The position numbers and the translations under genes are program-made. DNA of 22,665 nucleotides from JABWBD01 sp040768665 (lineage in GTDB: Bacteria; Planctomycetota; Planctomycetia; Pirellulales; Thermoguttaceae). The DNA lies in the NCBI GenBank assembly GCA_040768665.1, contig JAXGMN010000100.1, forward strand, positions 1 through 22,665. The letters are read 5' to 3'. Of this stretch, positions 16,138 through 22,665 are shown one piece after another (position 1 is the stretch's first letter; each line of letters begins with the position of its first letter). Below the pieces are notes generated by a model. It was not told the DNA's origin. It saw only the letters and a list, made by a program, of their open reading frames with translations, and searched no databases.

Positions 16138-16670
16138 GGTTGCATCCCTTTCATCGGTGATCGATTCCGCCTGGCGGGTGGTTTCACGCCGGAGTCTTCG
16201 CGAAGCCGTGTTCAGGCGACCGGAAAAAATGAAGTGCCCATTGTAACCGGAAGCGTCGGCGAGGAACCAGTTCGCTGCCGCCGTGCCCTTGCAGGGCTCG
16301 CCGGGGGCCGCGAAGACGAGGCTCTTGCCTCGGACGTCTTGGGCTTCGGTAGCTGCGTGCGACAAGATTTCGTGGAAGTGCAAGCCAATCGCAGTCGGAA
16401 CAACGCGACGCGATCCGGGTGAATATGGCCGAGATGGCTGACAGACCGAACGCGACGCTCCCCTTCAATCTGGGGAGTTGCTCAGGTCTTCGGTGACTAG
16501 ATTGCTGGAAAAGGGGACAGGCGCCGCAGCATCAGTCTCCGGCAAGCGGGGCCTGGATGACCGTCCCGGTCTTTGTGGTATGATGGAGGACCTGGAACGA
16601 ACCCGAGTGCGTGCCAGACGCGTACTGTCGGCGTACGATCCGCCCACGATTTCAGCACGGGAGCACTGCG
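16138..16670. other. Divergent intergenic region before the ABC permease
   Basis: No gene recognised in 533 bp. The minus-strand frame of the GH28-like gene remains open to 16383, giving a sequence without recognisable family features. A GGAAAAGGGGACAGGC-type dispersed motif lies at 16507-16530 and a possible plus-strand promoter at 16557-16584. Confidence 0.5.
16557..16584 (+). promoter_or_regulatory. Possible sigma70-type promoter for the ABC permease operon
   Basis: ATGACC (16557-16562) and TATGAT (16579-16584) are separated by 16 bp, about 87 nt before the TTG start of the permease. The -10 is good and the -35 partial (4 of 6). It is the best candidate in this intergenic region but unproven. 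Confidence 0.3.
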
Positions 16671-18497
16671 TTGTTCATCGGACCCGTTTTTCACCGCGAG
16701 CTGACGATATCCCCGCGCCGAAAGGTGGTGCATATCGCCCGAACGGCGTATGCGGCCGTTCTGCTGCTGCTGATGAGCACGGCGTTTCTGGTCTTGACCG
16801 GAACCCAGCATGTCCGCGACATCGGGGACCTGGCCCGGTTCGGCATGGTGTTGTTCCAGATTTTGGCACCGCTGCAATTGGCCCTGGTGATGTTTTCCTC
16901 GGCGTTGGTTGCCGCCAGCGCCGTGGCTCAGGAGAAAGACCGTCGAACGCTGATTCTGCTTCTGTTGACGAATCTCTCCAATAGCGAACTGGTGCTTGGA
17001 AAACTCCTGGCCAGTGTGCTGAACATCTTCGTCCTTCTTCTGGCTGCCGTACCGCTGTTTATGTTGGCGACCCTTTTCGGAGGCGTTTCTTCGGCGCAGG
17101 TGGCACGGGTGTTTGGCGTCACCTTTGTCGCCGCGTTGGCGTGCGGCAGTCTCGGGTCGTTGCTTGCGCTATGGCGAGAGAAGACCTTTCAGGCGCTGGC
17201 GATGACGGTGCTGGTGCTGGTGCTCTGGCTTGCGATCTGGGAGATTGTCGCCTCGGGGGCATTGGGAACGGACCTTCTGGGCATTTCCGTCCAGACCTGG
17301 GCGGCAGGCTTCAGTCCTTGGCAAGCGATTCTCGAAGCGACCCGACCTTATCCGGAGGTTGATCCGGCGCTGGGTGTGCTCCGTACGCCGGTGAACCTGT
17401 TCTTTTTGATTGGGGGCCTGTTGGTGGTGATGCTCAACACAGTCGCGGTCGCGCTGGTCCGCGTCTGGAATCCCTCGCGAGAGACCCGGCAGATGGTCCG
17501 CGAAGACGAAACCTGGAACCGGCAGAGCATCTGGGGAGCTGAATACGATATCGCGCACGAAAACCAGCCGAATTCGGGTTCAGCGACCGTTGCAGAGCTC
17601 CGCGGCGAGAAGCCCCGATCGCGCACACGCGAAGTTTGGGACAACCCGGTTATCTGGCGGGAAATACGAACCTGGGCCTACGGCCGAAAAACACTGGTCA
17701 TCCGTTTCGCCTACCTGATTCTCTTCGCTCTGGCGGCGGCAAGCCTGGTCTGGATGGCACAAGGCGACCAGGCTATCACCCGGCACACGGGTGCAGTGGC
17801 TCTGGTGCCGCTCTTCCTGCTCAGCCTGATCCTCGTCAACGCGCAGGCAGTCACCTCGCTTACCAGTGAGCGCGACGCTCGTGCACTCGATCTCATCCTG
17901 GTCAGCGATCTGACGCCCAAGGAGATCGTTTTCGGAAAGCTGGGCGGCGTCTTTTATAACACCAAGGAAATGGTCATTCTGCCGATCCTTCTCTGCTTTT
18001 ACCTCTGGTACCTCGGAGCGATGGGACTGGAGAACACGATCTACCTGGTCGGCGGGCTGGCCGCGCTCTATGGTTTCGCGGCGATGCTCGGAATCCATGC
18101 CGGCATGACCTATCCCAATTCCCGCAGCGCGATCGGCACGAGCCTGGGAACGGTGTTTTTCCTGTTCATGGGCGTGGCCGTCTGCATGCGAATGATGGTT
18201 GCGTTCAGCGGCTCGTTCCAGGCGCAACTGCAGCCGTTCCTGGCGTTTATGCTCGGTGGCGGGATCGGTCTGTATGTCGCGCTGGGGGCGAGAAATCCTT
18301 CGGCGGCCATCGGGGTGGCATCGTTTCTCTGCCCCTTCGCCACCTTTTATGCAATCACCAGTTTCTTCCTCGACTATACGCTGGGGGTGTTTCTGGTCAC
18401 TGCAGTCGCCTACGGTTTTACGACGGCCGCCATGCTGGTTCCGGCGATTTACGAGTTCGATGTGGCGACGGGACGGACTACGATCGGCGAGCAGTAG
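16671..18497 (+). CDS. Internally duplicated ABC-2 type transporter permease
   Basis: 608 residues from a TTG start at 16671, chosen because GGGAG lies 7 nt upstream and the protein then begins MFIGPVFHREL; the frame is open further upstream to an ATG at 16611 with no recognisable sequence. The protein is two tandem ABC-2 halves. Half 1 has PVFHRELTISPRRK near its start and EKDRRTLILLLLTNLSNSEL then VLGKL (88-111). Half 2 has PVIWREIRTWAYGRK (326-340) and SERDARALDLILVSDLTPKE then IVFGKL (399-424). Many hydrophobic helices lie between. Family members form the membrane channel of exporters and need an ABC ATPase; none is encoded in this window. It is followed 48 bp later by two CNNM-family genes on the same strand, so cotranscription is possible. 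Confidence 0.87.
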   Translation: MFIGPVFHRELTISPRRKVVHIARTAYAAVLLLLMSTAFLVLTGTQHVRDIGDLARFGMVLFQILAPLQLALVMFSSALVAASAVAQEKDRRTLILLLLTNLSNSELVLGKLLASVLNIFVLLLAAVPLFMLATLFGGVSSAQVARVFGVTFVAALACGSLGSLLALWREKTFQALAMTVLVLVLWLAIWEIVASGALGTDLLGISVQTWAAGFSPWQAILEATRPYPEVDPALGVLRTPVNLFFLIGGLLVVMLNTVAVALVRVWNPSRETRQMVREDETWNRQSIWGAEYDIAHENQPNSGSATVAELRGEKPRSRTREVWDNPVIWREIRTWAYGRKTLVIRFAYLILFALAAASLVWMAQGDQAITRHTGAVALVPLFLLSLILVNAQAVTSLTSERDARALDLILVSDLTPKEIVFGKLGGVFYNTKEMVILPILLCFYLWYLGAMGLENTIYLVGGLAALYGFAAMLGIHAGMTYPNSRSAIGTSLGTVFFLFMGVAVCMRMMVAFSGSFQAQLQPFLAFMLGGGIGLYVALGARNPSAAIGVASFLCPFATFYAITSFFLDYTLGVFLVTAVAYGFTTAAMLVPAIYEFDVATGRTTIGEQ

Positions 18498-18545
18498 TCG
18501 CCCGCGACTTTTCCAGCCCAACTCGGCGAGGTGGCAAAGGTGCTG

Positions 18546-19805
18546 ATGCAACAACTCCCCTGGCTGGCGGCCATGGGAATCTTGATTCTTGCGTCGGCAT
18601 TCTTCTCGTGCAGCGAGGCGGCCCTGTTTTACCTGGGCCGGGGCGACCGGCGGCAGCTCGCCTCCGGCAAGCCCGCCCAGCGGCTCGCCGCGAGGCTGCT
18701 GAACGATTCCGACCGCTTGCTCACGACCATCCTCTTCTGCAACCTGCTGGTCAACGTTGCCTACTTCGCGATTTCCTCGATCGCAAGCATCAATCTCGAC
18801 CGTGCGGGAGAGCACGCCGAAGCGGGGCTGCTGGCCCTCGGTTCGCTCATGGCATTGATCGTTTTCGGCGAAATGCTGCCCAAGAACCTGGCCGTGCTCC
18901 AGCCTCGGATGATGTCGACCCTGGCCGCCGTCCCGCTGTCGGCGATGATCCAGGTTCTCGACCCGGTGCTGCCGGCGTTCCGCTTCGCCAGTCTCGTCTC
19001 GCAACGCGTGCTCTGGCCGACGTTCGAAGCGGAGCCGTACCTTCGCGTCGGCGACCTGGAGAAGGCCGTGGAACTCTCGACCTCCGATGCGGCCCTGCTC
19101 AGCCAGGAGCAGAACGTGTTGCAGAGCCTCGTCCTTCTTTCCGACATCCGGGTCGAAGAACTGATGCGTCCGCGGACCCGCTTTCTCTCGTTCCGTCCGC
19201 CGGTATCGCTAGCCGACCTCGAGGGAAGGATGCCGCCGAGCGGGTATCTCCTCGTGACGGAGCCGGACAGCGACGAAGTGGCCGGTGCGGTCCCGCTCCG
19301 CGATCTGCCTCGCATTCCCGACGGCCATCTCGAACGACTTGCCAGGCCGGTGGTTTACGTCCCCTGGTGCACCACGGCCGCCCAGGCGCTGGAGGTGATG
19401 CACAAGAGCGCACAGCGGGTCGTCGCCGTCGTCAATGAACTGGGCGAGACGATCGGGATTCTGACCTACGAGGACGTGCTGGACACGATTTTTATCCACA
19501 CGGCCAGCCGCAGCGAGCGGCTCCTGAAGCGCGATCCCATCCGCCGTGTCGGCGACGACGTGTGGGTGGTTACCGGGATGACCAATCTCCGACGGCTGGT
19601 CCGCTACTTCGACGTCGAGCGGCCGCCGAGCAAGAGCGTCACGGTGGCGGGAGTGCTCCAGGAAGTGCTCGAACGACTGCCGACGACCGGCGACCAATGC
19701 CGCTGGGGCCCGTTCCAGTTCAAGGTTCTCGACGTACCCGAACGAGGCCAGTTGCTTGTCGAGGTCACGCGCGTCGACCGCGTCCCCGAGGAGGCCGCGG
19801 GATGA
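18546..19805 (+). CDS. CNNM/CorC-HlyC family membrane protein (DUF21 + CBS + CorC_HlyC)
   Basis: 419 residues from the ATG at 18546 (AAAGG five nt upstream). A GTG at 18531 would add five residues but has its purine-rich sequence directly adjacent. An N-terminal DUF21 transmembrane domain (about 1-185) shows SAFFSCSEAALFYL and FGEMLPKNLAV, the family signatures. A CBS-pair region (about 200-320) includes VEELMRPRTRFLSF and GILTYEDVLDTIF. The C-terminus (about 335-415) fits the CorC_HlyC domain. Family members are linked to Mg2+/Co2+ transport or efflux in membranes; the older name 'hemolysin' is misleading. Its stop overlaps the next start (ATGA), indicating translational coupling with a second, shorter paralogue. 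Confidence 0.9.
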   Translation: MQQLPWLAAMGILILASAFFSCSEAALFYLGRGDRRQLASGKPAQRLAARLLNDSDRLLTTILFCNLLVNVAYFAISSIASINLDRAGEHAEAGLLALGSLMALIVFGEMLPKNLAVLQPRMMSTLAAVPLSAMIQVLDPVLPAFRFASLVSQRVLWPTFEAEPYLRVGDLEKAVELSTSDAALLSQEQNVLQSLVLLSDIRVEELMRPRTRFLSFRPPVSLADLEGRMPPSGYLLVTEPDSDEVAGAVPLRDLPRIPDGHLERLARPVVYVPWCTTAAQALEVMHKSAQRVVAVVNELGETIGILTYEDVLDTIFIHTASRSERLLKRDPIRRVGDDVWVVTGMTNLRRLVRYFDVERPPSKSVTVAGVLQEVLERLPTTGDQCRWGPFQFKVLDVPERGQLLVEVTRVDRVPEEAAG

Positions 19806-20773
19806 TCTGGCTTGCAGTCGGGTTGTGTACGGTCGGCTTGTTCTTCAGCGCGTTCTTCAGCGGGTCGGAAACGGGGTTTTACCGCGCCACCCGCATCCGC
19901 CTCGTCCTCGATGCCCTAGGGGGAGATACTGTTTCGCGAGGGCTCCTGTGGCTGACCAATCAGCCCACGCTGTTCATCGCCACCACGCTTGTGGGCAACA
20001 ACCTGGCGAATTATCTGGTCTCGTTTGGGATCGTCATGGGGGCGCAGGTCCTTTGGGCAGGAGAGAGCCATCTTCCCGAGCTCATCGCTCCGCTGGTTCT
20101 CGCGCCGGTTCTGTTCATTTATGGCGAGTTGCTCCCGAAGAACTTTTTTCTCCATGCCCCGAATCGGCTGTTGCGGATGGGCGGGCCGCTCTTTCTCGTC
20201 TGCGTAATCCTTTTCTTTCCCGTAAGCATGCTTCTCTGGGGGTTGAACTGGGTGTTGGCCCGTTTCGCCACGGAATCGCCGGAAATGATCCGGCTGAAGA
20301 TCGCCCGTCGCGAATTGCAGCGGATCCTCGAAGAGGGCCACGAGGCCGGTATTCTGCGCCCCGCGCAGCGTAGTCTCGCACAGGGAACTTTTGCCCTGGC
20401 AAGCCGGCCGATCCGGACGTACGCGGTTCCGCTTGACCAAATCGCGAAGGCGACTTTCACCATGACGAAGTCGGAAATCCTGGATCTCGCCGAGCGCCAC
20501 CATCTCGCCGCGGTTCCGCTTGAAGAATCGGAAGACGGACACCGGCTAACCGGGTACGTGCGGGTGATCGATCTGCGGCTGAATCCATCCGCGGAAGTCG
20601 CCCCGGTTCGGCCGCTATTGACAGTCGGCCACAGCGACACCTACATCAGCGTCTTGACGCGACTGCACGGCGCCAAGGAAAACCTGGCCGCCGTGCTCGA
20701 CGAAAGCGGTGGTCCGATCGGGATTGTCACCGTCCAAAGCCTCCGCGAACCGCTGTTTCGAGGTGGGCGGTAG
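19802..20773 (+). CDS. CNNM family membrane protein, short paralogue (DUF21 + CBS)
   Basis: 323 residues. The ATG overlaps the upstream stop by 4 nt. The DUF21 domain shows SAFFSGSETGFYRATRIRL (16-34), NNLANYLVS and YGELLPKNFFL, with about four hydrophobic helices in the first 160 residues. The rest (about 190-320) fits a CBS pair ending in GGPIGIVTVQSL. Unlike its upstream neighbour it lacks a C-terminal CorC_HlyC domain. DUF21 proteins act as dimers, so the two coupled genes may form a heterodimer (inference). Role: probable divalent-cation transport or regulation at the inner membrane. Confidence 0.9.
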   Translation: MIWLAVGLCTVGLFFSAFFSGSETGFYRATRIRLVLDALGGDTVSRGLLWLTNQPTLFIATTLVGNNLANYLVSFGIVMGAQVLWAGESHLPELIAPLVLAPVLFIYGELLPKNFFLHAPNRLLRMGGPLFLVCVILFFPVSMLLWGLNWVLARFATESPEMIRLKIARRELQRILEEGHEAGILRPAQRSLAQGTFALASRPIRTYAVPLDQIAKATFTMTKSEILDLAERHHLAAVPLEESEDGHRLTGYVRVIDLRLNPSAEVAPVRPLLTVGHSDTYISVLTRLHGAKENLAAVLDESGGPIGIVTVQSLREPLFRGGR

Positions 20774-20976
20774 GAGCCGGCCCCTGGTCGGATGAAAAAA
20801 GGACAGGCACCGCAACCAATAGTGGTTTGTCTTGGCAGCAGGCACAAGGTGTAATGAAAAAGCCATTCTCCTATCCTCTTCAGGCTCGCAGGCCGTCACT
20901 GGGTAGACAACCAAAGGGTCCTGCTTAACCACTTCCCACACCACGACCCGCAGATTGCTGTTACGGGCTTTGGGAT

Positions 20977-21026
20977 GTGGTGCCCAAGTTGGCGATTTCT
21001 CAGAACGGAGGCACCTTGGGCACCAC
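20977..21026 (+). repeat. Dispersed hairpin repeat, copy 2
   Basis: A perfect 12-bp inverted repeat: GTGGTGCCCAAG (20977-20988) and CTTGGGCACCAC (21015-21026), with a 26-nt centre containing CGATTTCTCAGAACGGAGGC. It is followed by GCGCTTTTGGGTGG. Same family as 451-504 (opposite strand) and 21091-21140. Confidence 0.85.
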
Positions 21027-21090
21027 GCGCTTTTGGGTGGCAAGGCGACCAGGTATGGAAGGCACGAGAGTTCGCTGGTGAGTTGCGTGT

Positions 21091-21140
21091 GTGGCCACCA
21101 AAGTTTCGATTTCTCAAATTCGAGGGTGTTTGGTGGCCAC
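21091..21140 (+). repeat. Dispersed hairpin repeat, copy 3 (altered stem)
   Basis: A perfect 12-bp inverted repeat: GTGGCCACCAAA (21091-21102) and TTTGGTGGCCAC (21129-21140), with a 26-nt centre containing CGATTTCTCAAATTCGAGGG. It has the same total length (50 bp) and the same downstream tail, GCGCTTTTGGGTGGC, as copy 2. The stem differs from copy 2 at several positions, and each change is matched on the other arm. Confidence 0.85.
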
Positions 21141-21233
21141 GCGCTTTTGGGTGGCGAGGCCGCCGAGTAGGTGGCGGCCAGTAGCGTTGCGCCCCGGCTT
21201 GAGGCTGGGCACCGCGGAAGGAATGCCGGCGGC

Positions 21234-21310
21234 GAGCGACCAAAGAGCTAATCGCTCACGGGCGGAAGAGGGCCTGCGAAAGCAGAGCCGTAGGCAAAGA
21301 GACCGCCCGT
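21234..21310 (+). ncRNA. Candidate structured RNA: abutting hairpins with GAAA loop
   Basis: Two inverted repeats lie end to end. GAGCGA (21234-21239) pairs with TCGCTC (21252-21257). The next base begins ACGGGCGG (21258-21265), which pairs with CCGCCCGT (21303-21310). Inside the second stem CTGC-GAAA-GCAG (21074+200, i.e. 21274-21285) forms a further hairpin with a GNRA-type tetraloop. No known RNA family was recognised. GC-rich DNA forms such pairings by chance, so this is a candidate only. Confidence 0.3.
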
Positions 21311-21545
21311 CCCGGCCGGTGGTCAGCGGAGGGGAGTCGGCGGGCAGAGCGGAGCCGGTTACCAAGTTGTCAAAGAGCTGCGGAGCGGCGAGGCGTAGAG
21401 TCGGCTGGCGCCGGTCCGTGGGGGCATGTGTTCACATGTCCATTCACCTGCGTCATTGTGGTCGATGCGGCGCGCCAGGTCAAGCTATTTCTTGAAACAA
21501 GAGCGGTAAGTGGATGCGGGTATTGGAGTTATTACGCCGTCGCAT

Positions 21546-21602
21546 GGAGCCGGAAGTGCGTCACGCGGTACGGCATAGCCCGTGATGGGACGGCTCCTTT
21601 TT
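21546..21602 (+). terminator. Branched terminator- or attenuator-like structure
   Basis: Outer stem GGAGCCG (21546-21552)/CGGCTCC (21591-21597) followed by TTTTT (21598-21602). Inner stem CGTCACG (21559-21565)/CGTGATG (21581-21587, with one G-U). Apical hairpin GGC-ATA-GCC (21572-21580). The nested stems and T-run give a strong plus-strand terminator shape, 175 nt before the RAMA-domain start. It could end a small RNA encoded to its left or sit in the leader of the RAMA gene as an attenuator. No riboswitch class was recognised. Confidence 0.5.
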
Positions 21603-21776
21603 GGAGCGCGTGACTTGTCACCGCTTTTTCCTCCATCTCTTCTTCCACCGTTTGCCCTCTTGAACGCCTCTTTCGAGATAAGTTCCCAGGTCAAGAGCCG
21701 GCTCCATGGTCTGTGTTTGATTTATGTGAAGACCGCCCCCACGACCAAGCTTCCCGATTCAGGAGGTCCTTGTTCC

Positions 21777-22307
21777 ATGACGAAGTCGCGAACCGATAAT
21801 CTTTCCTGGCTCGCGTTTTCGCGATTCGTAACCCGCAGGATTGTCACGGTGCCACGGGCGATAGACCGCCCACGCCCAATCGGCCTTCACTCGCCGACTC
21901 CCCTGCCAGACACCGGAGTGCGGGACCGCGGTGTCGCCATCGCATCTCCTCGCCGGACCCAACCGGGGAAGCGAAAACCTCGCAAGCCTCGGCCCGGACC
22001 GACAGCCCCGGGCGTCTCACTCGCGGATATCGTGGCCAGTCGCTTGCTGATGCCCCCACTGAAACTCTTCCGTAAGTACAAGGGCAAGACCCTGGAGGCG
22101 ACACTCCTTGCCAACGGCTCGGTCGAGTTCCAGGGCGTGCCGCACGCAAGCTGCTCGGCTGCCGCATCCACGGCCAGATCGACCATCACCGGCCAGCCGA
22201 TGGCCACCAACGGCTGGGAGTTCTGGCAGTACGTCGACGGTAATGGGAGGAAACTCACGCTGGCGGATGCGCGAAACGCATACCGCACGAGCGGTAGGGG
22301 TGAGTAG
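21777..22307 (+). CDS. RAMA-domain protein with basic disordered N-terminus
   Basis: 176 residues. The ATG at 21777 follows AGGAGGT (21761-21767) by 9 nt; the frame is open further left but without a comparable ribosome site. Residues 1-80 are Arg/Pro/Lys-rich and look disordered (including GKRKPRKPRP). Residues about 85-170 match, from memory, the RAMA domain (restriction enzyme adenine methylase associated): KGKTLEATLLANGSVEFQG, then SAAASTARSTITGQPMATNGWEFWQY. RAMA domains have been predicted to recognise modified DNA and are found with methylases, restriction enzymes and in stand-alone proteins. Here no methylase or nuclease is fused or adjacent. The basic N-terminus would favour DNA binding. 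DUF2924, a similar small domain, is an alternative. It is followed by remnants of a DUF3037 locus. Confidence 0.75.
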   Translation: MTKSRTDNLSWLAFSRFVTRRIVTVPRAIDRPRPIGLHSPTPLPDTGVRDRGVAIASPRRTQPGKRKPRKPRPGPTAPGVSLADIVASRLLMPPLKLFRKYKGKTLEATLLANGSVEFQGVPHASCSAAASTARSTITGQPMATNGWEFWQYVDGNGRKLTLADARNAYRTSGRGE

Positions 22308-22320
22308 AATAGAAAGGAGG

Positions 22321-22371
22321 CTACGGCCGCAGGGCCAGTTTGACTTCCTCAAGGGGGAGGAGCAGCAGTGA
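22321..22371 (+). pseudogene. Possible C-terminal remnant of a gene upstream of DUF3037
   Basis: A short in-frame tail, LRPQGQFDFLKGEEQQ-stop, ends with TGA at 22369-22371, overlapping the GTG start of the DUF3037 fragment (GTGA). Such 4-nt overlaps mark translationally coupled genes, so this tail may be the end of a lost upstream partner. From memory, DUF3037 genes often follow HipA-like kinase genes. There is not enough sequence to identify it. Confidence 0.25.
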
Positions 22372-22451
22372 AACCCAGCAAAGGCTACTACAGCGTCGTT
22401 CAGTATTGCCCCGGCTTGTCGCGGCTCGAATCGGCGAACGTCGGCGTGCTG
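22368..22451 (+). pseudogene. DUF3037 gene, 5' fragment
   Basis: A GTG start preceded by GGGGGAGG (spacing 7 nt). The first 28 residues, including GYYSVVQYCPGLSRLESANVG then VL, match the N-terminus of DUF3037 proteins, which normally continue with an LFCPE-like stretch for a total of well over 100 residues. After the Leu codon at 22449-22451 the plus-strand translation becomes unrelated (AVSNSQTPSESS...) and simply mirrors a minus-strand coding sequence; the open frame then runs to a stop at 22596-22598. The gene has been cut by a rearrangement. It is probably non-functional. Confidence 0.72.
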
Positions 22452-22665
22452 GCCGTGTCGAACTCCCAAACGCCCTCGGAATCCAGCACATATCCCAGCG
22501 TGTACAGCCCCACGTACGAATCCAGCCCGCTCTGGTTCACCGTTACGCTCGCGCTCCAGCCATCCCCCGACGGGTTCACGGTGCTGCTGGTCGAGTAGTT
22601 CGAGTTGCCGCTCACCTGGTTCACCATCGACGCACTGCCGCTTTCCGTCCAGCCCCCGGTGCCCT
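22400..22665 (-). CDS. C-terminal part of a surface/RHS-like repeat protein, runs off window
   Basis: The frame is open from the window's right edge to a TGA at 22402-22400, giving about 87 residues of a larger protein. The composition is rich in Ser, Gly, Thr, Asn and Val with alternating strand-like pattern (GGWTESGSASMVNQVSGNSN, then GWSASVTVNQSGLDSYVGLY), as in planctomycete RHS-type or other cell-surface repeat proteins. I cannot name the family with certainty. The last 16 or so residues (from STPTFADSS to the end) are encoded by the antisense of the DUF3037 fragment, so the native C-terminus has been replaced or the protein truncated. Confidence 0.55.
   Translation of the reverse strand, partial: GTGGWTESGSASMVNQVSGNSNYSTSSTVNPSGDGWSASVTVNQSGLDSYVGLYTLGYVLDSEGVWEFDTASTPTFADSSRDKPGQY

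Larger units (their letters stand above)
20774..21776. other. 1-kb repeat- and hairpin-rich intergenic region
   Basis: No intact gene recognised. From left to right it holds a GAAAAAAGGACAGGCACCGC motif (20794-20813) similar to one at 16507; a minus-strand open stretch (about 20774-20960) whose translation might be a decayed gene but was not recognised; two copies of the dispersed hairpin repeat; abutting GC-rich hairpins at 21234-21310; a short palindrome at 21422-21441; and a structured terminator-like element at 21546-21602. Confidence 0.6.

Noticed and set aside
16138..16383. N-terminal extension of the GH28-like protein to an ATG at 16383
   Set aside because: A strong signal peptide starts at 16137 with a ribosome site; the extension would place it internally.
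20774..20960. Minus-strand open stretch with protein-like composition (VVYPVTACEPEEDRRMAF)
   Set aside because: Could be a decayed gene piece, but I recognise no family and see no start or ribosome site; kept only as a note in the intergenic entry.
20977..21140. Two similar 50-bp units suspected as a CRISPR or tandem array
   Set aside because: Only two units, with internal palindromes and different stem sequences; no regular spacers and no cas genes.
21428..21613. 61-codon plus-strand frame starting MFTCPFTC
   Set aside because: No ribosome site or family; it overlaps the palindrome and the terminator-like structure, which explain the sequence better.

Overview
The window looks like chromosomal DNA of a planctomycete (Planctomycetota, Pirellulales/Thermoguttaceae-like). 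The basis is inference. The DNA is GC-rich. It encodes a YhaO/YhaN-type phosphoesterase and coiled-coil ATPase pair of the form I remember from planctomycetes, a secreted PQQ-type propeller protein with the N-terminal W-P-G-W-R-G-P motif, large secreted carbohydrate-active proteins, and tandem CNNM/CorC-like proteins. Intergenic regions are long and rich in repeats. No rRNA, tRNA, CRISPR array or intact transposase was recognised.

Layout. 1-911: non-coding, with a 9-bp-periodic inverted repeat and one copy of a dispersed hairpin repeat. 912-5794 (+): a translationally coupled two-gene operon, an Mre11/SbcD-like phosphoesterase with a degenerate active site and a 1217-residue SbcC/YhaN-like ATPase with a membrane hairpin and an extremely acidic tail. 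5816-12648 (-): a small two-pass membrane protein, a VIT1/CCC1-type Fe/Mn transporter, a 1415-residue secreted protein with three propeller-like modules, and a DUF433/PIN-like toxin-antitoxin pair. 13158-14429 (+): secreted PQQ-propeller protein. 14468-14614 (+): 5' fragment of an ORF6N (phage-type) gene, ending against a convergent secreted GH28-like parallel beta-helix protein (14611-16137, -). 16671-20773 (+): an internally duplicated ABC-2 permease without a visible ATPase, then two overlapping CNNM-family genes. 20774-21776: about 1 kb non-coding, with two more hairpin-repeat copies, a hairpin-rich stretch and a terminator-like structure. 21777-22307 (+): a RAMA-domain protein. 22368 to the end: a truncated DUF3037 gene joined head-on to the 3' end of a surface-protein-like gene that runs off the window.

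Functional themes. The left block is DNA maintenance coupled to a membrane (YhaO/YhaN). The centre is polysaccharide or glycan scavenging (propellers, GH28-like) and metal transport. The right end is an accessory zone of gene fragments, repeats and a possible modified-DNA reader. The most unusual signals are: a hairpin repeat family whose copies change both stem arms together; the degenerate phosphoesterase paired with an acid-tailed membrane ATPase; the triple-propeller protein; and two places where 5' gene fragments abut convergent genes. I do not see a complete new defence or mobile system. The RAMA/DUF3037/RNA-structure region at 21.2-22.5 kb is the best place to look for a partly eroded one.
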